A stretch of 64,000 nucleotides of DNA from Oidiodendron maius Zn (taxonomy: Eukaryota; Ascomycota; Leotiomycetes; Myxotrichaceae), in NCBI GenBank assembly GCA_000827325.1, contig KN832871.1:744001-808000 (forward strand). The letters run 5' to 3'. A program made the position numbers and the translations under genes. A model generated the notes under the pieces. The model searched no databases. It was not told the DNA's origin and saw nothing but the letters and a program-made list of their open reading frames with translations. Numbering within the stretch: the stretch's first letter is position 1; each line of letters starts with the position of its first letter. Below, in pieces: positions 48,066 to 61,200 of the stretch.

Positions 48066-49143
48066 TATGATGATATTTATTCTCGGCTATAAAGGAATGG
48101 TAGACTGTACCGGTGGGTTATATGACCTAGACGATGAACTGGATGACTCTCATCCCATGAGTCAATCAAGGAGCAGCGCGCAGATGGTCAGTCACAGGAA
48201 CTACCTTCAATTCTCGATCGCGAAAGGAAATTAGAGATTTCAATCTAAGTGCACATATATACTGCCATTACTGCCTAGAGGTATAGGCGTGGTTAAGAAT
48301 TGTTTGGTACAAGAGCCGTGTGTGGTACAGCTTGTCATGCCTAGATAGAAACCATCAATCAGGCGTCGTAACGCCAACATCTTTTGAAAAAATAGAAGTC
48401 GTATATCTCCTGTTTTGTCCATTACCAATTTCATATTGCTCTTGTGTTTATCATAGCCATTTCATTCAAGCCCAAATGATGTTCCGGTCACTCTTTCCTG
48501 GGCTGCGATATTCTTCTTCTCAGGCATCTATTTTCCTAACTAACCCCCCCCCCCCCCCCCCCCCCCCAAGACTGCCTTTGCTAGTAACGATTTCAAGTTG
48601 TGCAAATCCTAAACTCACCACCACCCAAACATGGACCAATATATCAATTCAAGATAGGCATATAATTACACTTCAAGTGTCAAAGAAAAATTGCTAGATT
48701 TTGCACTTGAAATGCCCATTATCTTGCGCTGATCCTCTGCGAAACGAACGCTCATTCTCGACTGAGAAATATGTATCCGCAAATTCATCTGGATACTCAT
48801 CCAACTTCTTGCACGGAAGTGCTGGGTTGAATCTATTATTACAAATGAAAAATATCTCTTCAAACTATAGTCATTTTACAATCGTTCCCTATGCTCCTAG
48901 ATACCTAGACGCCATCAATACAATGCCAGCCAAAGCCCAAGGCCGAACTAATGGTATCGTGTTCAAGTTATATCTCCGAAATACCGTTCTTCGGTGGCAT
49001 CCCATGCTTCCCAGGCCTTATTACTTCTTATATTTTCAGCCGTCATAGTACCCGGCACCTCTCATTTATTCAACGATAGCCGCTCCAGGAGCATGGCCCA
49101 TGGTAATTTTAAACTCTCTCCCACAACCTACTCAGGAAGGACC
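48066..49143. other. Intergenic with long poly-C tract
   Basis: Promoter side of the P-loop gene, then AT-rich sequence with short frames only. The C24 run at 48544-48567 is listed separately. Confidence 0.4.
48544..48567 (+). repeat. Homopolymer C24
   Basis: Twenty-four consecutive C on the plus strand. It is very long for a non-telomeric fungal locus and prone to slippage. Its exact length is uncertain in any assembly. Confidence 0.9.
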
Positions 49144-49404
49144 TTAAACGCTGCCAACGCTCCTAGCGATATCTCGCAGCCCAATCGTGCCCCTCTTTAC
49201 CTCCGTGCCCAGTGGCCACGTCCCCAACGCCGTCATGGTAAAGGTTTGCGTGAACATCGCCAGCACCTCAATTGTGCCATCCCCCACCATCTGGAGGGAA
49301 AGGACCTGTGTCACAGTGGGCGACTGGGTTGGCGCCAATGCGAAGGCAAGAGAAAGGAAAGAGAGGAGGAGAAGGAAGATTTACAGGATACTGCTAAGGA
49401 GCAT
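49144..49404 (-). pseudogene. Possible broken small secreted protein gene
   Basis: From the ATG at 49404 the minus strand reads MLLSSIL, then an in-frame TAA, then IFLLLLSFLSLAFALAPTQ, together a near-perfect signal peptide with an Ala-x-Ala cleavage site. About 60 further codons follow (VTQVLSLQMVGDGTIEV, LRDIARSVGSV), ending at 49144. No cysteines and no known family. Either a single nonsense change has killed a small secreted-protein gene, or an unseen intron removes the stop, or the pattern is chance. Confidence 0.3.
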
Positions 49405-51289
49405 TACTGTTTTGGGTGGCCGGAGAATATAGGGATAATGAAATAAGGGGTGTAGAATGGAACAGAGCAGGAATTCTCTCTGCATATACTGGTGGAGCAA
49501 AGAAATGTTCGTCGAACTCGTGGCCTTCTCGTGTTCGTGGGGTCCATGGCAGATTTTTCGATCTGGTAACTAGAGTTTGAGGTACACAAGACCCGCCCCT
49601 GGCTATCTTAGGTCTGGAGCCTACTGCTATACAGTAGTACGATGAAGGTTGTGCTTGCCCCTCACTTGTAGATCCCATGTCAAATCACGTGCTGAGGGGG
49701 TTCTGGAGGGGAATGTGAAGGTACCGATACGAGCTCTCTGGCTCAAAGGCAACGTGTGGTGAGACACTGATGGAACATATGATTTGGAATGGACAACTTT
49801 GCACTTCCGGTGGGTGTGGTGTAGAAACAAAGGTGTTTGCTCCTCACACATAAGTTGCTCGCACCTGGACCTCGACGCAAGGGGCAGAACAGGGAAATCA
49901 ACTGCAGCCGCCCAACACCATGGAGAGGACCTTGCAGGCGTCCATGGTTGGCACTGGATCGGTGAGCGGAACCGAAACTCCCAACGCCGGTGGGATGACT
50001 GGGGATAGGGAAGCTTAATTATCTCAGCACGAGGTCCTGGCCACCCGAGTCGACCCCCTCCACTAGCTGGGACCAACGAGCTGGCCACATCGCCTCCTCC
50101 TCGCCCATGATTGATAATCTTCAGCCTCGCCGGATGCTCTGGATCCCGCGCACCACCAAGGCACGGTTCACCCGGAGAGGGAGGGACCGGCACCGGGGCA
50201 GGTGATTGTCAGACTGTCACGTTGATGATTGGGCCCTGTTGCGCGCGGGAGAATCGCAGGCCACATATCAGGCATCGCGTGGACCTTCTGGAAGGGTGGA
50301 AGGGCTCCGGCAGGGAATGTCACGACTGGGCGTCGGGGCTGTCTGGCACGAAGGAAGGCGCGAGCAGCGGCGTGATTGGCGGACCGGCCACTCCCACGGC
50401 GTCTTCTGTTGGGTTTCGATGCAGCCAATGTAACCTGCTGGCCGGTCTCTTGCGTGCTGCTGGACCGTCGCCCTGCATCGGCGGTGCAGCAGGGCCGAGC
50501 GCAGTGGGTTGGGCCGGGCGGCAGGTGAGGGCGAGTCGTTCGTCGACGAGATCGGGGCAGGTATTCAAGTAGAGAGGAGGAGGGTGATGCGGTAGCGGTT
50601 CTCCTTTGGCGGTCGCTGGTTATCGCTGACTGTCGCTGGCAATTTCTGCGGTGTTCCTCCTACTGTGTACCGCTTCTCCATTGTCTCTCGATCGGACTCT
50701 CCGTTCCTGGGAAAACGTTGGCGGTCGAGGGAGCCACGCCATTCCAATCTGAGGCTAGCGGGTTCCCAGCGCCGCCAAAGTACCGACGGACCCCAACTCG
50801 CGGTAGCCGCCATACAAAAGGCGTCGACGAGGTACTTCGCCGCCGCCCACGGCGACTGTACGAACTGTCGATTGTACGATCTCCTCCTTCGCCTCCTCCT
50901 CTTCCTTCCCCGTCGAGTCCGATCTTTGGGATCTCCAACAGCCGGCCCAGTCGATCACGCTGCCCAGTGCCATGCTGCCGTGCTGTCTATAACTATCCTC
51001 TCATCCAACTAACGGCCGCCTTCGCTCGTTGCCGTCTTCTCGCCAGCCAGCACTGCGTACCCCTCGGTGTCCGGCTCCAACAGACCACGATATCCTAAAT
51101 CTCGGTCCTCTCACCACCACCTACCACCCACCGCTCTCACAGCTGAGAGAGACGCCCGCGCCCGCCCCCACTCCGAGCCTCCATCCCAACTTGTGTCGCC
51201 CCGGCCTTGCGGATGGGATCACCACCGCCCCGTCCTGCGCGCCAGTGATTTTCTGCCCGCGGCTGCGAGGCGGCCAGTTTCACCTCGCC
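49405..51289. other. GC-rich leader/promoter region
   Basis: Sharply more GC-rich than the sequence to the left. Many overlapping frames on both strands have proline/arginine-rich, low-information translations and are most likely chance frames of GC-rich DNA. Several ATGs precede the next gene, so its mRNA probably has a long leader with upstream ORFs. Confidence 0.45.
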
Positions 51290-52087
51290 ATGTTCGAGCA
51301 TTTTACCTTCGGCGCCGGAATCCCAGGCCGACTTGTCCCTGATGTCGCTCCCTCGCCCACCGACAACTCCTTCCCACCTGCTACATCACTCCCGACCTCA
51401 TGTACTCCCGTCGACGCAGACATGACTGCGAGCCAGCTCAGCATCCACGAGATTATGTGTCGACTGCGGGCCCAGACGCTGCAGCCCGGCGAGGAGATGC
51501 CCCAGCAGTCGGAGTGGGCAGGTCCTCCCTCGGCCCCATATCCGAACCACGATCAAGCCCTTTCGCATTCTGCGTCGCTCCCTAACATACATCTCACATC
51601 AGGCCCAAGAACAAGCCCCATCGCGTGCAGGAGGCTCCAGCGGCAGCTGAACGTCCAGTTGCAGAGCTCCAAGTCCCACATGCGCGACGTCAAGGCACTC
51701 GTGGAAGACATGATCTTGACGAACTCCCAGTGCGTTCTTCGGGAGTCGGCCTCCCGTCTATCCCTCCCTACGCCCCCCCCTTCTCGTGCAGAAGAGCGCT
51801 GTGGACTGAATGTCGACCCGATGATTTTCGACGAGTGTCCACCGACACCAGGCGAGAACGCCGACGAAGGCTTTCACGAAGGCGAGGTATCTCCTCTCGA
51901 GGAGAAGATTGAGGAGAAGCTCGTGTACCGGCGCGCCTGCACCCCTCATGGTATCAAGAAAACTACCATAGCGGCAGAATGGGCGCGCGGCGCAAACCAG
52001 ATCGTGGTAGCGGGCCGGGTGCTCGTGAGATCTACGCCTCGAATGCGGAAACGGAGGAGCAGGCACCCAGGAGTCTCCAATGAGTGA
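51290..52087 (+). CDS. Hypothetical disordered protein
   Basis: A single exon. I take the ATG at 51290 (MFEHFTFGAGIPGRL, 265 aa), because the part upstream in the same frame is Pro/Thr-rich and looks like leader, though an in-frame ATG at 51029 would give 352 aa. Recognisable sequence islands are TASQLSIHEIMCRLRAQTL, a helical Gln/Lys stretch RRLQRQLNVQLQSSKSHMRD followed by VKALVEDMI, an acidic block and a very basic tail RSTPRMRKRRSRH. That tail could be a nuclear localisation signal. No domain is recognised. Coding character is supported by length, composition changes and lack of stops, and a function cannot be given. Confidence 0.6.
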   Translation: MFEHFTFGAGIPGRLVPDVAPSPTDNSFPPATSLPTSCTPVDADMTASQLSIHEIMCRLRAQTLQPGEEMPQQSEWAGPPSAPYPNHDQALSHSASLPNIHLTSGPRTSPIACRRLQRQLNVQLQSSKSHMRDVKALVEDMILTNSQCVLRESASRLSLPTPPPSRAEERCGLNVDPMIFDECPPTPGENADEGFHEGEVSPLEEKIEEKLVYRRACTPHGIKKTTIAAEWARGANQIVVAGRVLVRSTPRMRKRRSRHPGVSNE

Positions 52088-53418
52088 AGAGGCGGGGGGG
52101 GCGGTTTTTACTTCTTCGTGATTTGGGTTTTACGCTATAGGACTTTTTTGATGCGGCGTACAAGGTGTACATTTATTACTGGGTAACGACTTCAGGGGGA
52201 ATGAGTATCTACGGCGTGGAGGGACCACACAAGGCCCCTGCTACAGAACTTGGTGTGATAGATTGCACCGCAAGCAATTGCGAACTGGGTTTGGGCATGG
52301 AGGTGGCCTTATTTTGGTGGGGGAAAGGGCAGGCGTTCAAATTGGGTTTGTATGATGTATACTATACCAGATAGGATACCCATTCTGCGGCGTACGGCGA
52401 TATGTAGATCCATTGTCAGGCTGGCTCGCGAGACCCGGCCCGCATTTCAAGATTAATATCTCTCCAAAATCTGTGATCTGAGATACTATCGCGATATTTG
52501 ATACCTGCAAATATACCTAGTCTTCGACCATTTGGTGCTACTCGAGTGACTATACATTGCCCCGCAACGAACTGCGATCTCTCATCACCACGCACCACTC
52601 ACATGTCGTCGCTGCTAATCCACAATGGTTCCTCCTCACTGCTCCGCCTGGTTGGCAAACAACATTTAAAGTTGTCGAATCGAAGTGGAGATAAATCGAC
52701 GCAGGGGGAACAAGATGGCCCATAAGATTTGGAGAATGGAGAGATAGACGGTTGTGGGATAAGGTAGGCCGTACTAGAGTAGAGTATTTGTAAGGATCTT
52801 CAATCCACTAGTTTCACCTCAAGCCCACAAACCGTTCAGCTCACAAGCAGCTAGTGAGGACGGTAAGGAAGCTTCATGCAAAATATCCAGTAGACAGAGT
52901 AACCAATCAATGGATAGAATTAGGGCATTGCAGTTCAATAAGTTTTATTGCAGTCATTTAAGCCGTGGTATCAAATCAAATTGGCCATCCAGAAAGCTAG
53001 CATGAAGACCTGGCTCGTTGCCCTTTCTCCTTTCATCTCCTTTCCATCCTTTTCCATTTCCATATCCCATGCCCAGTTCCAAATGCAGCCCGTAGACTGC
53101 ATGGGGGTATGTGAAGTTGTAAAAGTGATAGCCCAAGTAAAGAATAAACCCCCAAATGCGCCGTGCATATAGACCATTCTCTCCGGTTCGTGGCCATCTA
53201 GCCAAACGAGAACTCCACCACCGCAAGAGTCAACGCCTGCCTTGTAAAAATATTCACCAATTCGAGAAGAAACTTGAAAAGAGAGAACAAAAGAAGTGTA
53301 GCAACGCCGTGGGAATGTAGACCGCACCGGGCCCCAACGCAAGACTGCTATGCATGTGTTTCGTGTTAAAAGGAATAGAGAAGGATTAGCAAATGGGAGA
53401 AAGTAATTGAGACCTCTA
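52088..53418. other. Convergent intergenic region
   Basis: 3' flanks of the hypothetical gene (plus) and of the SP-RING gene (minus). A 152-codon minus frame at 53429-52971 overlaps the SP-RING end and has no motif. Nothing is called. Confidence 0.45.
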
Positions 53419-56400
53419 TCAATCATCATCTAGCTCGATGACCTCCACCACTCGATTCACACTCCTGCTACCTTGCCCAACATCTATCGATGCCATCCCA
53501 CTAAGAGACACATCATCCAGGATCCTCTGCTTCGCTGCCGGCCCCTCCTCATCGTCGTCATCGTCGAATATATTGCCGGCATTCCTCTTCAGTGATGATT
53601 CAGGTTTAGGCCGCCACGACCCATCCGCTGAGATCCAGATGGCCTTGACATTGAGGTTGTCATCATCCATTAGCTTGGCGCGTACGTTGACGAAGAAATC
53701 GTCGATTTGCAGGACGTATGGTCTGGCGTCGCCCCCGCAGAGTGGGCATTTCCAGACATCGATATCCATAGGCTGGCCAACGCGCTTTGCCTTGCGCGTT
53801 TCCAAGAATGGGTTCAGGTCGAAACACTCGCGGTGCAGACAGGAGCTTCCTCGGACGGGTATATCAAAGATGCGAGCTGTGAAGGGATCCGCGAGGCTAA
53901 CAGACAGGTCGCTTACAACCATCAATATTTCGTCGTCGTCATCAGTTGTTGGCCCAGCGAGAGCCTTCCTGACTGACTCGAAGGTCTCAGAAGCAGATAT
54001 GTGTTGTTGGTGGCATATGTCTATAATCTGGTGTCGCTCTAGGATTTCGATAACTTCGATAGCTACAAAGTAGTCATGCCGGTCATTATATTTGCTGGAA
54101 CGAGGCGTACTAATCTTAACTTGGTTCATACTACCTTGTCCGGGTGCGGCAATTCGGATGAAGCTAGTGATATCAATCGGCAGGTCTTTGGCGTGATGGG
54201 ACTTGCGTCTTATTTCCATCACATCATCATTGATCCTGATGAAAACGGTCTCTGGCCACACTGTATCACTAACAGTCCACTCGGAAATTGAGTATGCCGT
54301 TGCGTCTTGCTTCGCCCGCACGCATCGTAGACGATATTGCAAAGTACCTTCCTCATATGCGCGAACTGCGCGAGGACTCTGGGAAACCAATTTATCTTTG
54401 GCGATTAAGGCTATATCTTGCTCAGTTATAGTGAATTCGAATTTGGAAATATGTGCTGTGTGGGGGATCATTGATGGTTTTAGCGCAAAGCCCTTCACGG
54501 ATTGAAAGTATCGAGGGTTATCAATCAAACGAACTTTCTCATTGCGAAGGATAGACGCATGGACTAGATTAGGGCTTCTGGCATGTGCCTGGTGAAGGGC
54601 TGTGATGTCTGGATTCGGTGGTTGTGGTGGATGCGTGTAGCCTAGAGGTGGAACCAGGGGTCGCAGAATTGGTTGTTGTATGCTGTTGTAAGCTTGTATT
54701 TGCTGTTTCATGGTGTCCTCAGCACTAAGACCGGTAAAGCTATTTGTGGATCTACCACTACTATTGCTCCGCGACTGACTCCGGGATTGAGGAAGAGAGC
54801 TACTTCTCAACTGAGCATTACGATTCACGCCTATCAATTGATGTTGAGTTACTGTCTGTCGTGCTGCCCTAGATACCGTTTGCGCGGATGCCTGCTGTTG
54901 CCGAGCTGGTATGCTGGGTATCCTCGTGGCTTGACGTCCACCCTGAAGAGACGATAGCTGTGGTGCTTGCTGCTGCCGGATCCAGTGCTCGCCAGCTCTC
55001 TGCAGAGTAGAAGAGGCTATCCTGTCCTGCGTAGTGGTTGAATGCAATGGGGCATTTTGATTTTGCAGATTCTGATTGCTATTACTTCTTAAATTAGGAG
55101 GCGATTGCTGTATTTGCCTTTGTAAAGGGCTGATTGGCGTGGATATAACTGGTGACGGAGACGCCGACGACAACACGACCGGCGATAGTATTGACAAGTT
55201 CTGAAGGAATGTCGGATTTAAGTTCCCCGAGTGGGACAGCTGGTCTGCCGTGATAGGAGTGCTTCCCGACATTGTAGCTGGGAGAGGGTTTGGCGATCCA
55301 CTTGTATCTGTCCCGGGTTGGGTCTGCTGGTTAGGTATAGGATCTGGACTTTGCGGATTTGGATTCCTCGTGCCTCGTCCCATATTGCTTGAAAATCGTA
55401 CCGAAAGTTGTCTGCCCTCGGGATTCGGAAAGGTTGTGCTAGAGTGAATGTTGTTCGCTAACATAGGCGGGCGCGACAAAGGACTTGTTACCACCTTACT
55501 TGCCACGCGCGACTGTGTGCCGCGATGGGGCTGCTGGTTTGTAAGTGCGTAGTATCTGCTTGCAAGCTCTTGGTTGCGTTGAAGAATCTCCTCTTGGGTT
55601 GGGGGTTGCTGTGTGTAGTATCTGGCCGACAGCTCCTGATAACCTCTCTTATCCTCGTTAAATATGTTCCCAGCCCCCTGGCCGAACTGGTCATCGGAGA
55701 AGCCCAGGTTGCGTCGCGTAGCAGTGAATACGACTCCCTGCAATATAGGGGACAGAATGCCAAGTCCATTCACTAGCTCATCAACGAGAGGAGGATAACG
55801 CCGAGAGTGGCACTGTCTTGAGAAAGAAGCCCACTGCGATGTTAACTTTGTTAAGAATAATCCGACGTCTGCCACGACACGTTGATATGCCTCAGATGTC
55901 GCCCAGAGGAAGTCTAGAGGACTTGGGAACCTTGAGAACCATCTTAGGTGATTCGTTGCCATTCCTTCGTTGTGCCTTATCAATTGTCCCAGGATGGAGA
56001 ATGCAGTTGCCAATATATCTCTGGCAGGCAGGCCTCTAATGTTGATGATCTGCTCCTGATCATAATCCCAGACACAGAAGATTTGATGTAGGACGACGTA
56101 GAAAATATCTTGACAATCACAAGCATCCATGAGCAACTGGAACCGTGGCCTTTCCAGGCCATTGTTCAAATTATTATTACCTCCAGCTGCGGCAATGTGG
56201 GCCTGAATAGTCGCTATTCTAGGTTTCAATGATGGCATTACAGGGGGCAGAGATGTGTGAGTCCCGTTCATATCTGATGGAGCTATCGCCTTTCCTGATG
56301 GGTCCGGTGGCATGTGGGCTTGTATCAATGATGATGGGAGAGCAATCCCTTCGCCGTTAGACTGCGGCCGTACCAGCTCCGGTAAAAGGGCAGGTGAGTA

Positions 56401-57220
56401 GGGGGAGTTTCCAGACAGAGTGTCCGGAGACCTGATCTGTGCATAGTTCTGGCGTTGATTCTGGTATTCAGGACCACGTACCTGTGTCTCTGTAGGACGG
56501 GAGACGACTGTAGATTGGAGTGACACATTTCTAGATCTAGACAGTTGAGATGAAGTGTGATGCTGAGTCCGAATAGGAGAGTCCGGAATCACTATGGGCG
56601 CATGCATTCCTTGTGGAATTGGCCTATTGTTAAGCAGAGTCTGAAGGCCTCTAGCATGTGGCACATTTGTTGTCATGGGGGGAAGCACTTCCTGGCTTTG
56701 GAGTGGTGGTGGGCGGTGACTTAACTGAGATTGTGATGGTGACGGTTGGGATGCAATTGCACTTTGAAACTGGATCATTTGGAAAGCTCGTAAGGTAGTC
56801 TCTGCTGGCGATCTCAAACCCGTCCTGTCAGAAAATTGGCCAGGCACCACAGAAGGAGGAGGATTGCCACTGCTGTATTGCGGAATGTCATCGTGGCAGA
56901 GCAATGGGCTTGGCTGGGCACTGGGCGCGGGAGACGGGAGAATAGCATTGTTGGCTCTGTGATGGTTGTCAGACAATCCTCAGTTTATTCGCAAGTTCCA
57001 CGCGTAAACCCAGGGGAGCAACTTACTCCTGCACTACCATTGTGGGCAGTGATGATTTTGATGCCCGTCGCGGGGAAGGCCGAACAGGAGCCCCGGTGGT
57101 TGTCATCCATGACTTCTGTAAAGCTCCTCCAAAAACTGTATTCAGCGTGGCATTGGACGAGTTAACCCCTCTGTCAGACACCGATGAAGACTCTGCTTTA
57201 TCTGGAGGTCGCCGCATCAT
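53419..57220 (-). CDS. Large SP-RING (MIZ zinc finger) protein, probable SUMO E3 ligase
   Basis: Two exons, 57220-57027 and 56956-53419, with a 70-bp intron that joins TMVVQE to ANNAILPSPAPS (1243 aa). The first 800 residues are Ser/Pro/Gln/Asn-rich and mostly disordered, apart from a helical island around FYVVLHQIFCVWDYDQEQI. At about 903-1015 a beta-rich segment (FEFTITEQDIALIAKDKL, VFIRINDDVMEIRRK) sits where PINIT-like domains lie. The SP-RING follows at about 1085-1160: DPFTARIFDIPVRG, SCLHRECFD and WKCPLCGG supply the Cys-His-Cys-Cys-Cys ligands, then YVLQIDDFF. The last residues VVEVIELDDD form a SUMO-interacting motif with an acidic tail. SP-RING proteins recruit Ubc9 and transfer SUMO, mainly in the nucleus. 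It is divergent from the Boi-like gene. Exon 1 has two adjacent ATGs. Confidence 0.9.
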
Positions 57221-58262
57221 TCACCAGGGTCTTGGATGTGCACATCGGCTTCGAGAGGGGTTTTGCACGACGCGCTGAGAAGGTCATATTCCAGGAGATT
57301 GAGCGGCTGCCGTCTTCGATCATCGATCTCGAACCACCAGAGCGACCAGCGTAGGGCCAAGTAGTAGCAACGAGCCAGCCCGAGTTGCGCCCAGTTGCTA
57401 AAAAGCCGAAAATAGGAATAGGGACAACAGCAGCAAGGGTGAACGACAGGATGGGCTATGGTTTGAACTCTATCGAACCACAGCAAGGCTCAGAAGCAAG
57501 AACCTAGCATACTCTCTGTGCCAGCAGATTGATCCTATCGAGGCCTCAGCTGTCCCTCACGCAGATCGCTGGGGCGGTTGATGTTCGCCAGGGCTGGCTT
57601 TCTGGGTTGCTAATGATGTGGCCAGGCGTTGTCGTCAATCATCTATCTTCACATCTTCACAGATCTGCCATTTTGGTCGCTCTCGGCTGCCATATTAACT
57701 TTGGCCTCCGTAGCTAGCGCCGTCAACCTTGAAATGCACTAATCTTAGCTTCACCCCAAGGAAACCGCGTTCTCTTCTCCTCCTGGCTAAAATCGTTACC
57801 TGTTTTGCGGCCTCGATCTTGGTCTGCGATTTCTCTGCGTTGCGAAGCAGATCTGGTCCAGACCATCGCGGCCTCCGGCAACCCCAATTCGCGCTGTTGC
57901 CGGTCTGTCGCATGAGTACCGGGGAGCTTGAGTCTCAAGTCCGTCCGCCACGTTTCGCGGCGCATTCAGAGGTTCTGTCAGACATCAAAGTTGGCCCCAG
58001 TTCGCGACGTTACCAGAGTCCTGCTCCGTTGTCTTGGATGCACCCGTTGTGTCTCACGAACCGTCAAGACGCCCTCGACCGCCCCGAGGTGATCTTGCCG
58101 AAAGTCACCCCATTCCTCTGAGCAGACTCCTTCATTGGGCCTGTGCACTCCGTGACCCCTCTTGGCAGGATATCAATCTACACAAGCATATCTCTACAGA
58201 TGCTACGCTTATGAGTAAGAGCGGGCCCCGGTGAGCGACGCAGGAAGTGAGCATCGAGGACG
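57221..58262. promoter_or_regulatory. Divergent promoter of SP-RING and Boi-like genes
   Basis: About 1.04 kb between divergent start codons. Short frames only, no recognised motif repeats. Confidence 0.55.
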
Positions 58263-61200
58263 ATGGCCGCGAACCAACCTGTCCAGTCGCAGGAAAGGCC
58301 TGCACAGCCCAAGCCAGATATCGGGCAGCACCTTATTGTGATCCGTAAGTGCTACCTGACCACATCCTCTATGCTTGATAAACTTAGATGAATGCGGCAG
58401 ATACTGCTGCTATCATCCCGCGTTGTATTACGAATGTGATATTCCGTACTGACATTGACTTCACTAGATGATTTTTCGGCCCGGAGCTCAGATGAACTTA
58501 CCTTGTCGAAAGGAGATATCGTGGAATTAATCGAGCGAGATGATGACTTTGGCGATGGCTGGTATCTTGGAAAGCATGTTAAGAATGGCAACAGCGGCTT
58601 ATTTCCTCACGGTTAGGGGCCAAACTCTAATAATGTTGTGCGTCTCATCTAATGTTGAGCAGTGTACACGAGAATAGCTCCACGAAACGGCCCTTCGAAC
58701 CCTCCAATTGCCCCTATTACTTCGAGCCCTCGGCCGCCAATGGCTCTCAATACCAATGCAGTGTCTGGGGAACACCCTCTAGCAGGGATTCAGACTCCCC
58801 CATCTGTTATTGTTGAGTCGCCAGTTTCCATTACAACGTCAGATACCGATCAAACCTCCTCAATTACCCGCAATGTGGGAACGGTGAGCAGTGAGAGCGC
58901 ACCTCTCTCTTTGAATACCCCTACTACACCCATCCCTTCAACCGACTCCAACACTATTTCCACGCCAACGAAGACAGTACCTGCTATCCTTTCGAGTCTC
59001 GCAATGACATCTGCAGCAAGATCCCATTCCCAAGGACAGGATAGCCCTGTTATGAATGAAACTCTAAGTGTTATTGATGAACATATTACGGATATGAGTG
59101 CTCCACATCACGGTGGACTAGTCGACCGCAGAGGAACAAACGATTCCGGAAGCGAATATAGCTCTTCTCAACTGGGCCCGAGGCTATCCTACATTAACGG
59201 GAATGAGACTGACGAAGAGGAGGGTGATATTCATACAAGAGGGGAGGTCCTTTCGTGGAACGCAGACCAGGTAGCAACTTTCCTTGCCGAAGTCGGAGTT
59301 GAGGCCAAGCATTGTGAGGTGTTCCGCGAGCAGGAGATTACCGGCGATGTTCTCCTGGGTATGGATCAAACTTCAGTGTTCCTCAAAGAGTTTGATCTTG
59401 GTTCTGTGGGCCGGAGGTTGAAAACCTGGCAAAAGATTAAGGCCCTTCAAGACGAAGTTAATGGAGAGTCGTCAACCAGACGAAACACCGCAACTTATGG
59501 CAGTGATATCAGTTCAGACGATGCCGGTCGAAATCGAAGTCGCAGTGAAGCATCTACAATGGCCCCGGCAACAATATTACCCAGGATGCCGACCTTGACA
59601 GATAGACCTACGTCTCGACAGAATACACGCCTCTCACAACAGCAGCTCTCGCGGAGTGATACTGTAAGACAATCACCCGGCCTATCTAGCAGCAACCAAG
59701 ACAGCCCCAGACCAACCCCAGAGAAACGACCTTCTGCAGCATCTGTTCGTGATTTGCACCACTCGCGGCAGAATTCAGGTACGGATATTGGCACGCTTAC
59801 ACCTAGGACTACCCTCACGGCGGATGGGTCGACGTCAAGCCAGCAGGAAGGCCATAAGAAGCAACCTTCCTTTGACCGGAATTGGACAATGGGTGATGCG
59901 CTGAGCCCTCCGCTTTCTACGCCGCTTCCAACTCGACCCTTATCTTCCTCCGGCATGGGAGGTTTCACACTAACTGTTGCAGACCATGACAACCAGTCCA
60001 TTTTGGATCGAGGATACCTATCTGGAGGTGAGATTGAAGGAAGACAACGTAATGTACTACGGAAGAGAGCTGGCAGCGCTGCTACTCACCACTCTCGAAA
60101 TAGTAGCTATACGGATGAGCAGAGAATTCGCAGTGCAACAACAAACTCTCGCCATTCACGATTTGGAAGCTTTGATTCAGTCCGAGACAGTACGCCTCCA
60201 TCCGCAGCACAAAAGTACTACGGCCTCACCGTAAATAATCGCTCTACACGGAGGACACCATCTGAAAGTTCGATCAACGCACCTCCTAGACCACCACCCC
60301 CCCCAAAAGACTTTCCATCGCCTACGATGAACAAACTCCAAGGCACCCCCTACGAGCAAGCCACTACACCGCCTCCAGCTTCACGGCAGGGGGGTACCAC
60401 AGAGTTACAAGCACCTTCGAAAGCCCCATCTGCATCACGCCATTTTGGCCTTCGAGCCATCTCTGATGCCGTCACTGGGCATGAGAGGTCGAAAGTCACA
60501 TCGCCTACAGAATCCCATCCGAATTCGGTCAAGGAATCGCTCGAGTCGCCCTCAACGAGAACTGGCTCGAGCACGCCTTCTGGAGGACAGAGCTTCGACT
60601 TAGACTCTCCTGATGGTAAAGGCACCTCCGGAATGGTGCTACCTGGCACTTCACGCGCCTCCGCAAAGAAGAAGTCAAAGAAAGAAACTAGCGCATACAC
60701 TCGTGGCCTGGAGAAGAAGACACCTCAGGAGCAAATGGTTGGTGCAGACTACAGTGGATGGATGAAGAAGAAGAGCTCGAATCTTATGGCGACGTGGAAA
60801 CCACGCCTGTTTATTCTGAAAGGACGTCGCCTCTCCTACTATTACTCCGAGAATGACACGGAGGAGAGAGGCTTGATCGATATCTCCTTCCATAAGGTCC
60901 TTCTGGCAGACAATGAAAGGCTGACAGGCCTCCACGCGACGCTCACGGGCGCTACAAATAGTCCCACAAGCCCTCTCGGAGCGCAAGAAACCGCCGCCGA
61001 GAAAGACGCAGCACAAGCCGACTCTAGGGGGCTGAGCGACTCGATGTTCATATTCAAGCTCCAGCCGCCAAAGGCTGGTCTGGCAAGGGCAGTGAATTTC
61101 ACGAAACCGACTGTACATTATTTTGCGGTACCAAATATCACTATTGGCCGGCTTTGGATGGCAGCCCTGGTCAAGGCCACCATCGACCGAGACGATACCA

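Noticed and set aside
50111-50572. 153-codon plus-strand frame in GC-rich DNA
   Set aside because: Several frames on both strands are open here because stops are rare in GC-rich sequence. The translation is low-information.
52971-53429. 152-codon minus-strand frame
   Set aside because: Overlaps the end of the SP-RING gene in another frame and shows no domain. Probably 3' flank.
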